Below are positions 10,304 to 21,110 of a DNA stretch of 64,000 nt, in pieces. Below the pieces are notes generated by a model that was not told the DNA's origin, searched no databases, and saw only the letters and a list, made by a program, of their open reading frames with translations. The stretch is from Beta vulgaris subsp. vulgaris (taxonomy: Eukaryota > Streptophyta > Magnoliopsida > Caryophyllales > Amaranthaceae): assembly GCF_026745355.1 (NCBI RefSeq), contig NC_079202.1:27079072-27143071 (forward strand), read 5' to 3'. A program made the position numbers and the translations under genes. Position 1 is the stretch's first letter, and each line of letters begins with the position of its first letter.

Positions 10304-12165
10304 ATGGCAAAAACTTCAAGAAACTCACCTTTTCCAACACCAAAAACAACCGACACTTCAAAAATGGAAATTTCTTCATCTCCAACTAAAACCCTTGAAA
10401 CCGACATAATTCAAGAAAACCCCATAGAGGAACAGCAATTAGAATCTCCTAGAAGGAGCATGAGAAGAAGAAAATTGATTGGGGAAGAGATGAAGAAGAA
10501 ACCCCGGAACAATCTCAGGGGGAAGAAGAAGAAACTGCACCTGTTCCTTCCAAAGGAACTGTTTCTTCGTCTTCCAAGAAAAGGGTCGAACGAAGTGAAT
10601 CTAGGTATGTCTTGGGCTTTTGCGTCGATTTAGAATGGGCAAATAAAATTGAATTTCTAGAATTAACCTCCATTCTAAAGGAACAAGGCATGGAATTCTT
10701 GTTTGAATTCGCCTTTAATAATGCTCTTGTTCCTCTAGCTATGGACGAGTTTTGTGCAAATTTTGTTAATACTAATGGAACTTGCACAACTGAAGTTAGA
10801 GGCAAGAAAATAAGGTTTAATCAAGCAACTTTAAGCAAAGTATGGGAAGTTCCTTGCAAAGGAACTGATTTGTATTTTAAAAGGAAAGGAACTGTTTCCT
10901 TTCCGAATTTTCCTCAAGACAAAATCTTAGAATATTTTGGAGGAACACGCTGGCCAAAACAAACTTAACCATAACCTACTCTCTCCCTTCACAAAGTACT
11001 TTTAACTTGGTTTGGAGAGCACTCATTCCTCGAACTGAAAAGAGGAATGAAGTGGGTCTCTTGGATATGTGTTACATGTTTTGCTTGGACCACACATACA
11101 AATAATTTCCCTTCCCTCTTCATTCAACACTTAACCCACTGATTGAAAACATTGTGTTATTGGTACGGTGCCTTGATAACTTCTTACTTCATCATTTGAA
11201 GTAAGACTTACTGGTTGGACCACCATAGGGTCAAACAAGGGAACATTTGAATGAGAAGACCCTAAATGGACTTGGTTGTCGTCCAAGAAGGTGTTCTCAT
11301 TCAAGGAAGAATGGCTTCCAGTTCCTCAGGAAAAAGAAAATGCCCAAACTGACTTAGAAAAGATAATGATGTAATCTTGGATAACCCTGTTCCTAAGCCG
11401 GAGGAACCGAAACCTAAGAGGCGCAAACACATTGCCACTAAGCCTAAACCCTCTGTTCCTTTGAGAGTGAGAAAGAGCACTCGTCGAAAAATTGCTCCTG
11501 TTCCTGTTCCTTCCAACGAGGACTCTCCTTTAGTCCTTTCGGATAATGAGGAACAGGTACCCTCTACTCTCAAGGAACCACTACCCCACCATCTCCCAAA
11601 CTCTCTGTTCCTTTCACAAAAATACCCTCCATTTCACCTTCGTCCTTCTCTGTTCCTTCAGTTTTGAGCAGTTGAAGGATGAAATAAAAGGCCAAATCCT
11701 TTTGCTTCCACCTCCACAACTCTTCCACCCACACCACCATTTCTTCCTCCCATTTATCACCCTTCACCTTCTGTTTCCATTCCTGGAACAGATGAGCCTT
11801 CCACTCAAACCTCCCCAGTTCCTTCACAACATCCCCCATCTGCCTCTAGTTCCAAGGGTAAGGAACAGGAAAATCCGGATGACACTAACTGGGTTAATGA
11901 AGTCTGCCTTCCTGCACAACATATGATAAAATTTTACAATCATCTTCATTGGACTTTGGATGCCAAAACTGATACTATGTAAGTCTTATGAAGAAATTGA
12001 GTGATACCGTGGTTGCGCAGCAAAGAAGATGGAACTATGGCTCGTACCTTGGAGGAGCTGAAGGAACAGGTTGAACTACAATCATGGGGTGGTGATGAAA
12101 AAGTTGGAGGATGTGGTTGAAGAAGAAGTTGTCGAGGAACACCATTCCCCTTCCCTTTCTTAGTT
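10304..12165 (+). pseudogene. Sirevirus-1 third ORF (env-like position), broken
   Basis: An additional gene after pol, typical of Sireviruses. The start MAKTSRNSPFP is shared with Sirevirus-2. The conserved part includes FCVDLEWAN, LVPLAMDEFCANF, EVRGKKIRFNQ and VWEVPCKGTDLYF, which look like the Pfam family called putative plant transposon protein (assignment from memory). It is followed by a basic PKRRKH segment, a proline-rich region and a C-terminal helical part (LPAQHMIKFYNHLHWTLD). Here it is split over several frames (10304..10633, 10612..10968, 11377..11667, 11546..11926) by small deletions. The same gene is far more intact in Sirevirus-2. Function is unknown; I see no clear transmembrane segment, so calling it an envelope protein is not supported. 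Confidence 0.7.
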
Positions 12166-12465
12166 TCTTTAAATTGTCATTTTGTTGTTCCTGTTTCTTT
12201 CTTTAAGGAACACAACTTTTGTTTCTTCCTTTTTCTTTTCTTTCTTTGTTTTGTTATGGAACAAGTGCTATATAATCAATGACTTTTGCTATATTGTCTA
12301 TGTTTCTAAATGCTTTGCATAATTTCTTCCTTGGAATGGCTAGTATTATGTGATTGATGTTTGAGCAAGTTTACTCTTTGATTTTCTAACTTAACCACTA
12401 ATGGTGCTTGCATATTGGTCTTAAGGTGTTAAATCAATTCATCAATTCATGCAGAGTCTATTCTT

Positions 12466-12615
12466 TTTGAGGATGACAAAGGGGGAAAAGGATTTAAGGA
12501 ACAAACTGTACATAAACTTAAAAAAAAAATGAAAATTGAAAAAATTAAAAATTGGATAAGGTAAATGAAAAATCAAAAATAGGTTAAGGTAAATGAAAAA
12601 TCAAAAACTTCAGTT
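12466..12615 (+). repeat. Polypurine-like tract and AAATGAAAAATC tandem repeats before 3' LTR
   Basis: A second purine tract, GACAAAGGGGGAAAAGGA, at about 12475..12492 precedes two or more units of GGTAAATGAAAAATCAAAAA. The same arrangement occurs in Sirevirus-2 at about 58836..58975. Multiple polypurine-like tracts here are a described Sirevirus trait. Confidence 0.55.
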
Positions 12616-12721
12616 ACTCACATAATTGTGTTTTATTTTTCATTTTCTTCTTTATGTTTTTATTTTCATTCACTTATATTATTTGTTATTTTCCTTAGTT
12701 TGTACCTTTGTTGTCATCATC

Positions 12722-12735
12722 AAAAAGGGGGAAAT
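12722..12735 (+). promoter_or_regulatory. Polypurine tract of Sirevirus-1
   Basis: AAAAAGGGGGAAAT ends directly at the 3' LTR and primes plus-strand DNA synthesis. It is preceded by GTCATCATC, the usual Sirevirus context, and Sirevirus-2 is identical at 59066..59079. Confidence 0.9.
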
Positions 12736-14104
12736 TGTTGAACCCTAGTTTTGATAATGACAAAGAAACAAAGGAACAAACTAAGTAGTGAACTAATGAA
12801 TTATTTAAGTGTATGGTGTCTAAGGTATCAATGCAAGGAACTGGGAGAATACAAAGTCAATGAAGAAGTCAAGAGAGGATTTCAAAGGCTAAGTAAAGAA
12901 GTTTCTATGTTGATACTGGAGCAAGCATTGGATCAAGAATAATAGAAGCTAGGCGTTTTATTTTCTAGTTCCAATGTAAAGGAACAAAGAAAGAATGGTA
13001 AGGAACTGTGGCAGAATATTTGAGAATGAAGCGTTTGTTCCTCTGTAAGGAACAAACTCAGTGGCACTTAGAAAATATGTTAAAGGAACTGAACTAATAT
13101 AAGGAACTAGACTTAGGCGTGTACTTAGTATAACGTTAAAAGATAATGGAGTAAGTCATGCCTAGATTATAGGAAATTAGTTATTTCTAATTTCAAATGA
13201 TAAAATCAGTTTTAAAAAGAAAATCTGTTTTGGAAAAGATTTTATTTTTCGGAAAATAAGAAAATAAATATCCGGTTGTTAGAAAGATTTTATTTCAAAG
13301 ATATTATTTTCTTAAAGATTAGAAATTCAGATTTAAAGATAAAAAGAGTTTATAAAAACTGATTTTCGGATAATGTTGAAGGAACTCCTATTATTTAGGA
13401 GTAATGGCTGCATTTTATCCACGTTCATTTATAGTTCATGGGATCATGGGACATGATTAAAACGTGTTCCTTAGGGGAAGGAACATCATGGGTAAATGGA
13501 TTAAAACGTGTACTCTAACATTAATCCCACGTTCTTCATGATTAACACTATAAATATAGAAGTCTAGATAAGTTCCAAATTGTGTCTGACTAAGTAATTA
13601 AGTGAGTTTAACTTATTAAGTGTCAGTGCCTTCATTCTCTCATAATAGCCATTTGTTCTTTGCCTTCTTACTCTAATTCCACTAAGCTTATTTCGATCAA
13701 TTGTATTTTGGTTTTTGGGGTAAGGGAACTTTGAGTGAAGTTCTGTAAGAGAAAGGCTTTGAGTGAAGCTTGTATGTGTGAGAAAACTTCGAGTGAAGTT
13801 GAGAGGAACTGCTGTTAAGGGAACAGTGGTTCAGGAACTTGAGTTTAGGAACTCAAGGTAGGGCTCGAGTTAGAATTAGGTTGTAACAGAGTTGTTTGGC
13901 CTAATTAGTGAAAGTGTTGAGTTTAAAATCCCTAGTGGTCGAGGTTGTTTCTTCTTGTTGGGCCCAAGAAGTTTTTCCTCGTAAAAATCCCTTGTGTTCC
14001 TTTAGCTTGTTTATTCGTTTAAGTTTTAATTTCCGCAAAAAGTTACGTTTATTTCTACACCTACAATTCACCCCCCCTCTTGTAGTGTTCCTAGGGAAAT
14101 AACA
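12736..14104 (+). repeat. Sirevirus-1 3' LTR (1369 bp)
   Basis: Nearly identical to 3252..4623. I count one substitution and three single-base deletions over its length. It ends AATAACA, followed by the duplication gactt and then the resumed gypsy LTR at 14110. Confidence 0.95.
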
Positions 14105-14109
14105 GACTT

Positions 14110-16433
14110 ATTTAGAATTTTATAGCGGGAATAATAATAAATAACTTTCAAAAATAACCTAGTCAACCAAAAGGTAACTCCAAAAGTCAAACCAACATAA
14201 AGCCAAAAGTCAACCTCCAAAGTAAAAATCAATTAGAAAATTATAAAGTTAACCATAAAATGTAAAGTCAACACAAGCTCTCCAACTTTCCGAACCCATG
14301 GTGCATCATCTTCAAATAAACATGTAAACGACGATGCTTTATTGATCTCGAGAGACTGCTCACTAAATGGGTCATCACAGGATCAATAAGGCATATCCAT
14401 GATCAACACATACACACAATGCACGTAATCAGCAAAGTTGAGTACTATACAGTAAATAAATGTAAAACCTAACATGATACTAATACATTAAGTAGGAATG
14501 AATAATAATATAATAACATCGCAAACTATTTTTATTGAACTAAACTCCACAACTAATAAGTTCATTTAATGTAGATGTAATAGTCAATGGAATCAGTTGT
14601 CTAAACTAAAAGCAGTCTTCAATCTGGAAGATGAAGTACGGGTGTGACTCTGTACTTTTCTGACCTACAATATTGACGAACCATTAAAATAAAAAATAGG
14701 ACACAGTGATCAATCCGATCCCAAGGAAATACATAATTGTGACTTCGTACTCCAACTCATACTTGTCCAACGCTTCAGACGTGCACAAGTTTAAAACTAT
14801 TGCTATTCACGTTTCACTTTACATGATTAATAATTATTCTTGTTATGACTCACAAGTAGGACACATAATATAATCATCAAGAACCATAAACTTCCATTTT
14901 TATCTTAAGACTAGATAAGGTGATTAACAACTTAGCAACCTAAGATTAATTTCAATATTATATCCATAACCTTCCTTTAATTTGTTGAACCAAGTAAACA
15001 ACCAACCAACATATGATAGGTGAATAACCAACTTACCAATAATGCACCCAGTCCTCATAAAGTAATTAAATATAAATGGAACAACATGATTCAACCATGA
15101 TCTGATAACAATATTAACATTAATTCCTCATGTGGATTAATAATATAAAGTTCCAAAATCCCATGTGCTTGCATCAATCTTCCATACAAACATAATATAA
15201 TCATCATAATCAACATGTTTCACCTAACGGTACAAAACATGCAAATCCAATTGAATATAAATCACATATGAACTAAAAAAATAGTTCCCTATACATGATA
15301 CTATATAAATCCCATTCTTAGGACATGATACTATTCCAACCAACACATAGATATATGTATGTACCTTGTGTACAAAAAAAGAGAGACCACTTTCACAAGC
15401 TTAAAATCACCTATAGAGAATTCTCCACCAAACAATAATCAACCGCAAAAATCAATACTCTAGAAATTTCTAGGAATATTAAAATACTTTAAAACCTATT
15501 TAAAAGAGTTTAAAAACCTTTCTTATCATTAAAAATTAATTATTAAAGCCTCTTAGAATAGTACTACTATACTACTTGTTAAAATACCCTTAAAAACATA
15601 TACTTTGACCATAAAAACTCCATCATAAGCATGGTTACAAAATTTCCAGTAACTTATAATATAATAAAACCCTTTAAACATATTTAAACATAATCAAAAT
15701 CATAAGAATACTAAATTTCATAAACTATAATATACTACTATGATTTTCCAACTCATAAAATCCTAAATATTCATGCTTTGATACTTAAAATCTTTATTTA
15801 AACATAATCTATAAATTTAAAATTCAATTACTTCATTATATAAATCACATAATCTTAGATTTATATTTAAATCATCATACTATAACTTTAAATATAAACA
15901 TATTAAAAATATCCTTAAAAATATAAACTTTGCATTAAATAAAACTTGAGGAGGAAGAAAAATAACCAAAGCAAAGAGAGGGAGGAAGGGACGCCGGCGG
16001 CTGCTGCTAGTCGGCTGGTCGGCTAGGTGGTGGTCTGGCTGGCCGGTTGTCGGCCGTGAGTCACGAAGAGGAGGAGAAAAGAAGAAAAGAACGAGCGAAA
16101 AAGAAGTGGAGCCAAAAAAAATAGGGGTGAGGAAAATAGAGAAAATAAGTAGGAAAATTTTGGGATTTTATATATTTTCCCCCATTAGGGCTTAAGGTGT
16201 TTGGTCAAAAATAATATCTAATGGTTAGGTGATTTGAGTTGTTTGGTTCCTCTGACCCAATTTAAAATCCTTTTTGCTAAACCAAAAGGTGTTTTAAGCT
16301 ATTTAAATTTTTTTTGAAGTATAACTAAATAAAATATTTGACTTCTTTAAATCATTAAAAAATTCATTTGACTTTTAAATAGTCAACCTTTCAAGAAATA
16401 AATAACTTAAATACTAAAATATGCTAATATATA
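14110..16433 (-). repeat. Continuation of the gypsy LTR after Sirevirus-1
   Basis: The LTR interrupted at 3251 continues here. The part 15071..15800 matches the LTR fragment at 392..1125. A GC-rich stretch at about 15990..16070 with CGGC and GGCTGG repeats may be the transcribed leader. No coding region was found. Confidence 0.65.
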
Positions 16434-16661
16434 CTCCATCCGTTTCATAATATAAGGCATTCACGCTTTATGAAAATTTGCTTTGACCATAAATATTTCT
16501 CATAATATGATAAAAAAAAATATATATCGTTGGATTCGTCCTGAAAAATACTATAATCTTATTAATTTTTTAAATTTTTTATCCACGTAAATTTAGAGTA
16601 ATTAACGATCAAAGTTCGACCTCGAACATCGTGCGTGCCTTATATTTTGAAACAGAGGGAG
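16434..16661. mobile_element. Stowaway-type MITE (228 bp)
   Basis: Begins CTCCATCCGTTTCATAATAT and ends with its near-perfect inverted copy (ATATTTTGAAACAGAGGGAG), flanked by TA on both sides. This is the hallmark of Tc1/mariner-related Stowaway MITEs, which have a TA target duplication. Non-coding; inserted in the gypsy LTR. Confidence 0.9.
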
Positions 16662-16718
16662 TATATAAATATACATTAGAATATATTTATAAAATTCATA
16701 AAATTACGGGGGATTACA

Positions 16719-17080
16719 TGTGTAATTGAAGATGATCCTCTATTACGGCACAAACTTTTGGTACATTCTAGCTTTTGTTTGTTTGACAAACTTAGATCTA
16801 AGGAACTTGTCTTAGGTTTGCCTTCGATAAATTTCCAAATAGATCAAGTTTGTGAAGCGTTTGCAAACGCAAGAAAGTTAAACGCAAGAAAGTTAAACGC
16901 AAGAAAGTTCGATCTTCTTTCATGTGGGACAATGAGGATTCATAGTAGAAGTGGTAAAAGATATGTTCTTGTTACCGCAGATGACTACTTCAGATTTACT
17001 AGGGTAATATTCCTCTCTAGCAAAGATGAAATCTTTGATGAGTTTCTTGTCTTTGCTAAGAGGACATAGAAGTTGGGTGG
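16719..17080 (+). pseudogene. Old Sirevirus pol fragment (pre-integrase/integrase)
   Basis: Matches Sirevirus-1 at about 6920..7300 but is diverged and internally deleted. Recognisable are the pre-integrase part (KLRSKELVLGLPS), then [18 protein letters not shown] and VIFLSSKDE of the integrase. The zinc-binding cysteines and the first catalytic aspartate are lost. At 16867..16909 a 14-base unit, AACGCAAGAAAGTT, is present three times, apparently a local expansion. The left edge abuts the gypsy LTR end and the right edge abuts the long-inverted-repeat element, so this relic served as target for both. Confidence 0.8.
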
Positions 17081-19166
17081 TGTAAGCGTATTTTTATTGC
17101 CTATGCAGCTGAGCGCGTTTTTGAATACCTCGTTGTAATGGTTTTAGTTTAGAGAATATTTTGAAAAACAACTCGCTAACAAGTCTTTAAGGAAGACTTA
17201 TAAACCTAATTGGATATTGTGAAACCATAAAGACAACATAGAGAAAATATCCTATGTAGGTTTTCATATCATAACTTCATAATTTGGCAATGAATCAAAG
17301 ATTGCATTTTGGGGTGAGGGTATGAATTTGATCAGGAATTAAATTCACACATTGTTGGCCTCTACTTAGTAAGATTCATGTTTGAGTTGTATGCAAATAA
17401 ACTGCTAAACAATATGTTGATGCATTCTAAAAATTAATCTTCGTTGTTCGTTAAACGCATACAAGACTAACTTTTTATGACATGTTATTTGAGCAATTAA
17501 AATTACTAGGAACGTAATTCGATTGTCCAAATTATCTTAATGTAGAATTAGAGTATTTGTTTAGGTTTTGATTAGCGAAAATAAGTATTTACGTTGATAA
17601 AAGCAAAACTTATAAGCGAATTAATAATGTATAGAAATATTATAGGAAAAAAAAAACTTTAGAGATGTAGAATGTACAAGAGTAGGAATTCGTTTAAAAT
17701 CTACATCATGAAAAGTAGATTGTTAGTAAATCATAATTACATTGGAATTGTCCCTCAGGAAGTTTACCTTTGTCTCCTGGGTCTTGTATAATGATCGCAT
17801 GAAAATCAATCTTGATGCTTGAATGGAGATTCGAATGTGTTCATGGAGTTTGAGTGTATTTTCTTCTGTATTTGAGATAGTTTGAAGGAAAAACCCACAA
17901 TAGGGGTCTTAATGTTGGGTGATAATTTTTAAACGGTCTAAACTATTGATTAACCTCTGTAGGTCCTTAGTTTAGGGGTCTTAAATCTTAGTGGCCTCAG
18001 TGACTTGAAACTAACATTTTTTTAAATTTCACCTAATTCCTACTTCTCTCCCTCAATTAACCCTTCTAATGTGACCCACATTTTATAAGTTATGATCTAT
18101 TAAGCGAGTTTCAAGTAACTAAGGCTCCCTAAAAGTTAAAGACTCTCTAAACTAGGGACCAACATAGTTAATCAATAGTTCAAACATTTTAAAAATGATC
18201 ACCAAATGTTCAGACCCCTATTATCAAGTTTCCTAGTTTAAAATACGTAGAGAATATGAGTGATAGTTTTGTTAAAAGTTGTTGAAAAGTTTGTGAAAGC
18301 ATGAAAGCATTTATAAGTCTTAAAATGTTTGTAGAGCATCAGGTCTATCTATAAAATAATTCCTTAATTTGTATGGAGAAGATAAAATATGGTTGCACTT
18401 GGTGCAAGGAGATTGCTCTTCGCGCATGGAGTATGCCCACTACAGATAGGACCAGCCCCTAGCGCAAGTTTCCCGCGTTAGCGCAGGTGATTTCACATTT
18501 CTGGATATCGTTGTCTATCTCAATGTTGCATGCACACATCTTGGTGCGCTTGACGCATCCAACTTTGCCACCTCTGATCTAATCAGATTTGCTTTGTTAT
18601 AAATTTCTTTTATCTTTGATTACACAATACCTTTTGGATCCGGAAATCATTTATCTCGAGGAATAAAAATCTAGTTTCATAATAATCTTCACAATAATAA
18701 TTATCAAGAATAATTAATATTTATTTAAATAGGTTCCTAGTAATTTCAATTGCTTAAATAACATGGCAAGAAAAATTAGTCATCTTTTACGTGCTTAATG
18801 AACCGACGTAGATTAATTTTTAGAATTCAATTACATATTGCTTGGTTGTTTAATTCCATAAATCTAGACATGAATCACATTAAGTAGAGGCGAACTATTG
18901 GCAAATTTAATTTATGATCATGTTCGTTCCTTTCCTCGCGAACTCAATCTTTGGTTCATTGACCAATTATGAAGTCATGATGACGGAGACGTCTATAAGT
19001 CCCTGCTAAGTTGTCCCTATGATTTCCTAAACTCCAACTAGGTTTAAGAATCTTCCTCTAAATACTTGTTGACCAATTCTTTTTTCAAACATTTTCAAAA
19101 TAAAAACCTTTATAATGAGGTAGTCATATTGTGCTCATCTGCATAGGTAGTAAAAACACGCCTACA
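17081..19166. mobile_element. Long-inverted-repeat element (foldback or MULE-like)
   Basis: The left arm (about 17081..17515, starting TGTAAGCG) and the right arm (about 18745..19166, ending CGCCTACA) are imperfect reverse complements over roughly 430 bases. Examples are TGCCTATGCAGCTGAGCG against TACCTATGCAGATGAGCA, and ATTACTAGGAACG against ATTACTAGGAACC. The left arm and beyond (to about 17865) also match 23566..25023. There is no transposase-like ORF, so it would be non-autonomous. No convincing target duplication was found, and the superfamily is uncertain; long inverted repeats suggest Mutator-like or foldback elements. Confidence 0.6.
17899..18222. mobile_element. Nested MITE with about 110-bp inverted repeats
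   Basis: Starts AATAGGGGTCT and ends AGACCCCTATT. The inverted arms share GGTGATAATTTTTAAA, AACTATTGATTAAC and GTTACTTGAAA-type blocks with scattered differences. It has no ORF and lies between the arms of the larger inverted-repeat element. The target duplication is unclear. Confidence 0.65.
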
Positions 19167-19488
19167 ATAGCCACTCAATCATGTATCCCCTTTTAGTACC
19201 CAATGGTAAAACATATCTTCGTCCTAATTATTCTGGTCCAATTGACGAGCAATCCAACAAGCTAATCCCAAAATTGTTTTTAGAACATAAAGTCTATTTA
19301 TTAATTCCAAACCCAATTTATTATTTATGATAACTAGTTGCATTTTTAAAGCTCATATTCGAAATGTCCAATTAATTATTCCTGATAAATAATTTTATTT
19401 AGAATAACTATTAATTATTCTACATAATTGTTTTCTAAAGGATATTAATTACGAACGTTAGATTTTTATTCCTTAAGATAATTGACCT

Positions 19489-21110
19489 CTAATCCCAAAC
19501 GGCATTATTTAGTAAAAGATTAAAGAAATCTTTTAACAAACAAAAATTGGTCAGTGCGCAACTGGATGCATCAATAGGGGGGTCATCATCTTTCTCATCC
19601 CCATCATCAATCAAGTCATTAGTCAATTGTTTGTCATCTTTCTTTGCCTTACCCCCATTTACACACACATTCCCCAATTGTCTACCACTCCTAGTGATTA
19701 TAGCATGGGCTTGTTCATTGGGATTTACACCTTGACTAGGAAGTTGGGTAGTGGGAGCACTTTTCATAGAACCCGCCATTTGAGCCAATTGAGTTTCAAG
19801 CATTTTATTATGAACTTGCATTTGTTTTATGCTCTCTCTCAACTCACTAGTCTCTTTAGCTTGATTAGTCATGAAAGTTTGCATCATACTCTCTAGATTA
19901 GTGGTGGTGGTGGGCGGTCCCAATTGAAGAGGTGCTTGATGAGGGGAGTTATAGTTAGGCCTTTGATTTCCTGGAAATCCCGGGGGAGGTCTAGCATTTG
20001 AATATTGGCCTTGATTAGGATACAAACCACAGAATTGACCTTGGTTGTATCCATGTTGGCCTTGGTTTTGATTAACATGTTGACCCACATTTTGAAATCC
20101 ATTTTGATTAGAGCTTTGACCTTGGTTTTTCCACCCAAAATTCGGATTATGACGCCAACCCGGATTAAAGGTGTTGGAGTACGGGTCAAAATTTTGATTT
20201 AAAGCATTGACTTGTTCCATGGAGGAAGGAGAAATGGTGTTAGAGTCCACAAATTTGCATTGAGAAGAATAGTGGTCCTATGCTCCACAAGTATCACAAA
20301 ACAATAAATGCATGGGCATGTTAGTATGACCGGAATGAGGGGTGTGCCCATAACTATTCACATGAGACATGTTAGGAGGGGGACATGAGTTGGGGTTTTG
20401 GGAGTGACCAAGCATGGAAACATTAGATGCGGAGGGGGACATAGTAGATGATTTTAATTGATTAACTAAAGCATCTACTTTAGAAGTAAGTAAACCAATG
20501 CTATCAACTTCATACCTTCCACCTCTCTTGGAGGTTGAAGTGCACTCCCCTTTGTTCCAATCTCGGTCATTTTAAACCACATGTTCAATTGCTTGAAGAG
20601 CTTCATCTGCCCCCTTCATCATTATGGGTCCACCCGCTCCCGCGTTTAGGCTCATTTTGTTGTGAGAAGAAAGCCCATTGTAGAAGCAATGGAGTTGCAT
20701 CTCTTTCCCCATGTCTTGGTGTGGACACTCCCTCAAGAGGCTTTTGAATCTCTCCCATGCTTCATTTAGACTCTCACCTTCTTTATCGTTGAATGTCACA
20801 ATTTTAGCTCTCATTTCGTCCGTCTTTTGCAATGAATAAAATTGACCCAAGAAAGCTTTGGTGACTTCTACCCATGTGGTGAGCGAATTAGGAGGTAAAT
20901 CCATGAGCCAACGTGATCCTTCATCTCTTAAAGAGAATTTGAACATGCTTAGGCGGATGAAGTCTTGTGTGACTCCATTATGCTTCACCGTTGAGCAAAA
21001 CTCAAGAAATTTCCTCAAATGCTCTCGAGGACACTCATGGCAACTACCCCCAAATTGATTATTCGAGATGAGTTGAATGAAAGCCGGTTTGAACTCAAAA
21101 TCATTTGCTT
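19489..21110 (-). pseudogene. Athila-like Ty3/gypsy gag remnant
   Basis: A minus-strand capsid gene of the Athila/Tat branch. The upstream part (20572..21018) has FLEFCSTVKHNGVTQDFIRL, MFKFSLRDEGSRWLMDLPP, ESLNEAWERFKSLLRECP and FYNGLSSHNK. The downstream part (19489..20250) has a Q/N/G-rich region (GQHGYNQGQF), a coiled-coil-like MLETQLAQMAGSM and IITRSGRQLG, the usual C-terminal gag motif of this lineage. Both parts are in one frame, interrupted by stops at 20569..20571 and at 20278..20280. The second stop lies inside a CCHC knuckle (CDTCGA, stop, DHYSSQC). No protease or RT follows to the left, so the element is truncated. Confidence 0.82.

Larger units (their letters stand above)
3252..14104 (+). 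mobile_element. Sirevirus-1: Ty1/copia retrotransposon, Sirevirus/Maximus type
   Basis: A structurally complete LTR retrotransposon of 10,853 bp. It has two LTRs starting TGTTGAACCCTAG and ending GGAAATAACA, a methionine-tRNA primer site, gag, protease, integrase, RT and RNase H in copia order, a long extra ORF, a polypurine tract and a 5-bp target duplication gactt (3247..3251 and 14105..14109). The extra ORF after RNase H and the CATCAAAAAGGGGGAAATTG tract are hallmarks of Sireviruses (established knowledge). The LTRs differ by one substitution and three single-base deletions, so insertion was recent. The coding region as written has several frameshifts, so this copy may need proteins from relatives, or the breaks may be sequence errors. 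Confidence 0.93.
3155..16718 (-). mobile_element. Ty3/gypsy 5' LTR, split by Sirevirus-1 and a Stowaway MITE
   Basis: On the + strand the LTR begins TGTAACACTCCGACA at 3155 and ends GGGGGATTACA at 16718. Read on the minus strand it therefore starts TGTAATCCCCCGTAATTT, a typical Ty3/gypsy LTR start. Without the Sirevirus insertion (3252..14104 plus one 5-bp duplication) it is about 2.7 kb, including a 228-bp Stowaway MITE. The stretch 15960..16080 is GC-rich. Beyond 16718 the sequence is at once an old Sirevirus pol fragment, so this element appears to have inserted into that copia copy. The other end lies outside the window or is deleted, so its target duplication cannot be checked. Confidence 0.7.

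Noticed and set aside
10304..12165. Third Sirevirus ORF as a true viral envelope gene
   Set aside because: Position fits the env-like label, but no signal peptide, furin-type site or transmembrane helix could be supported.
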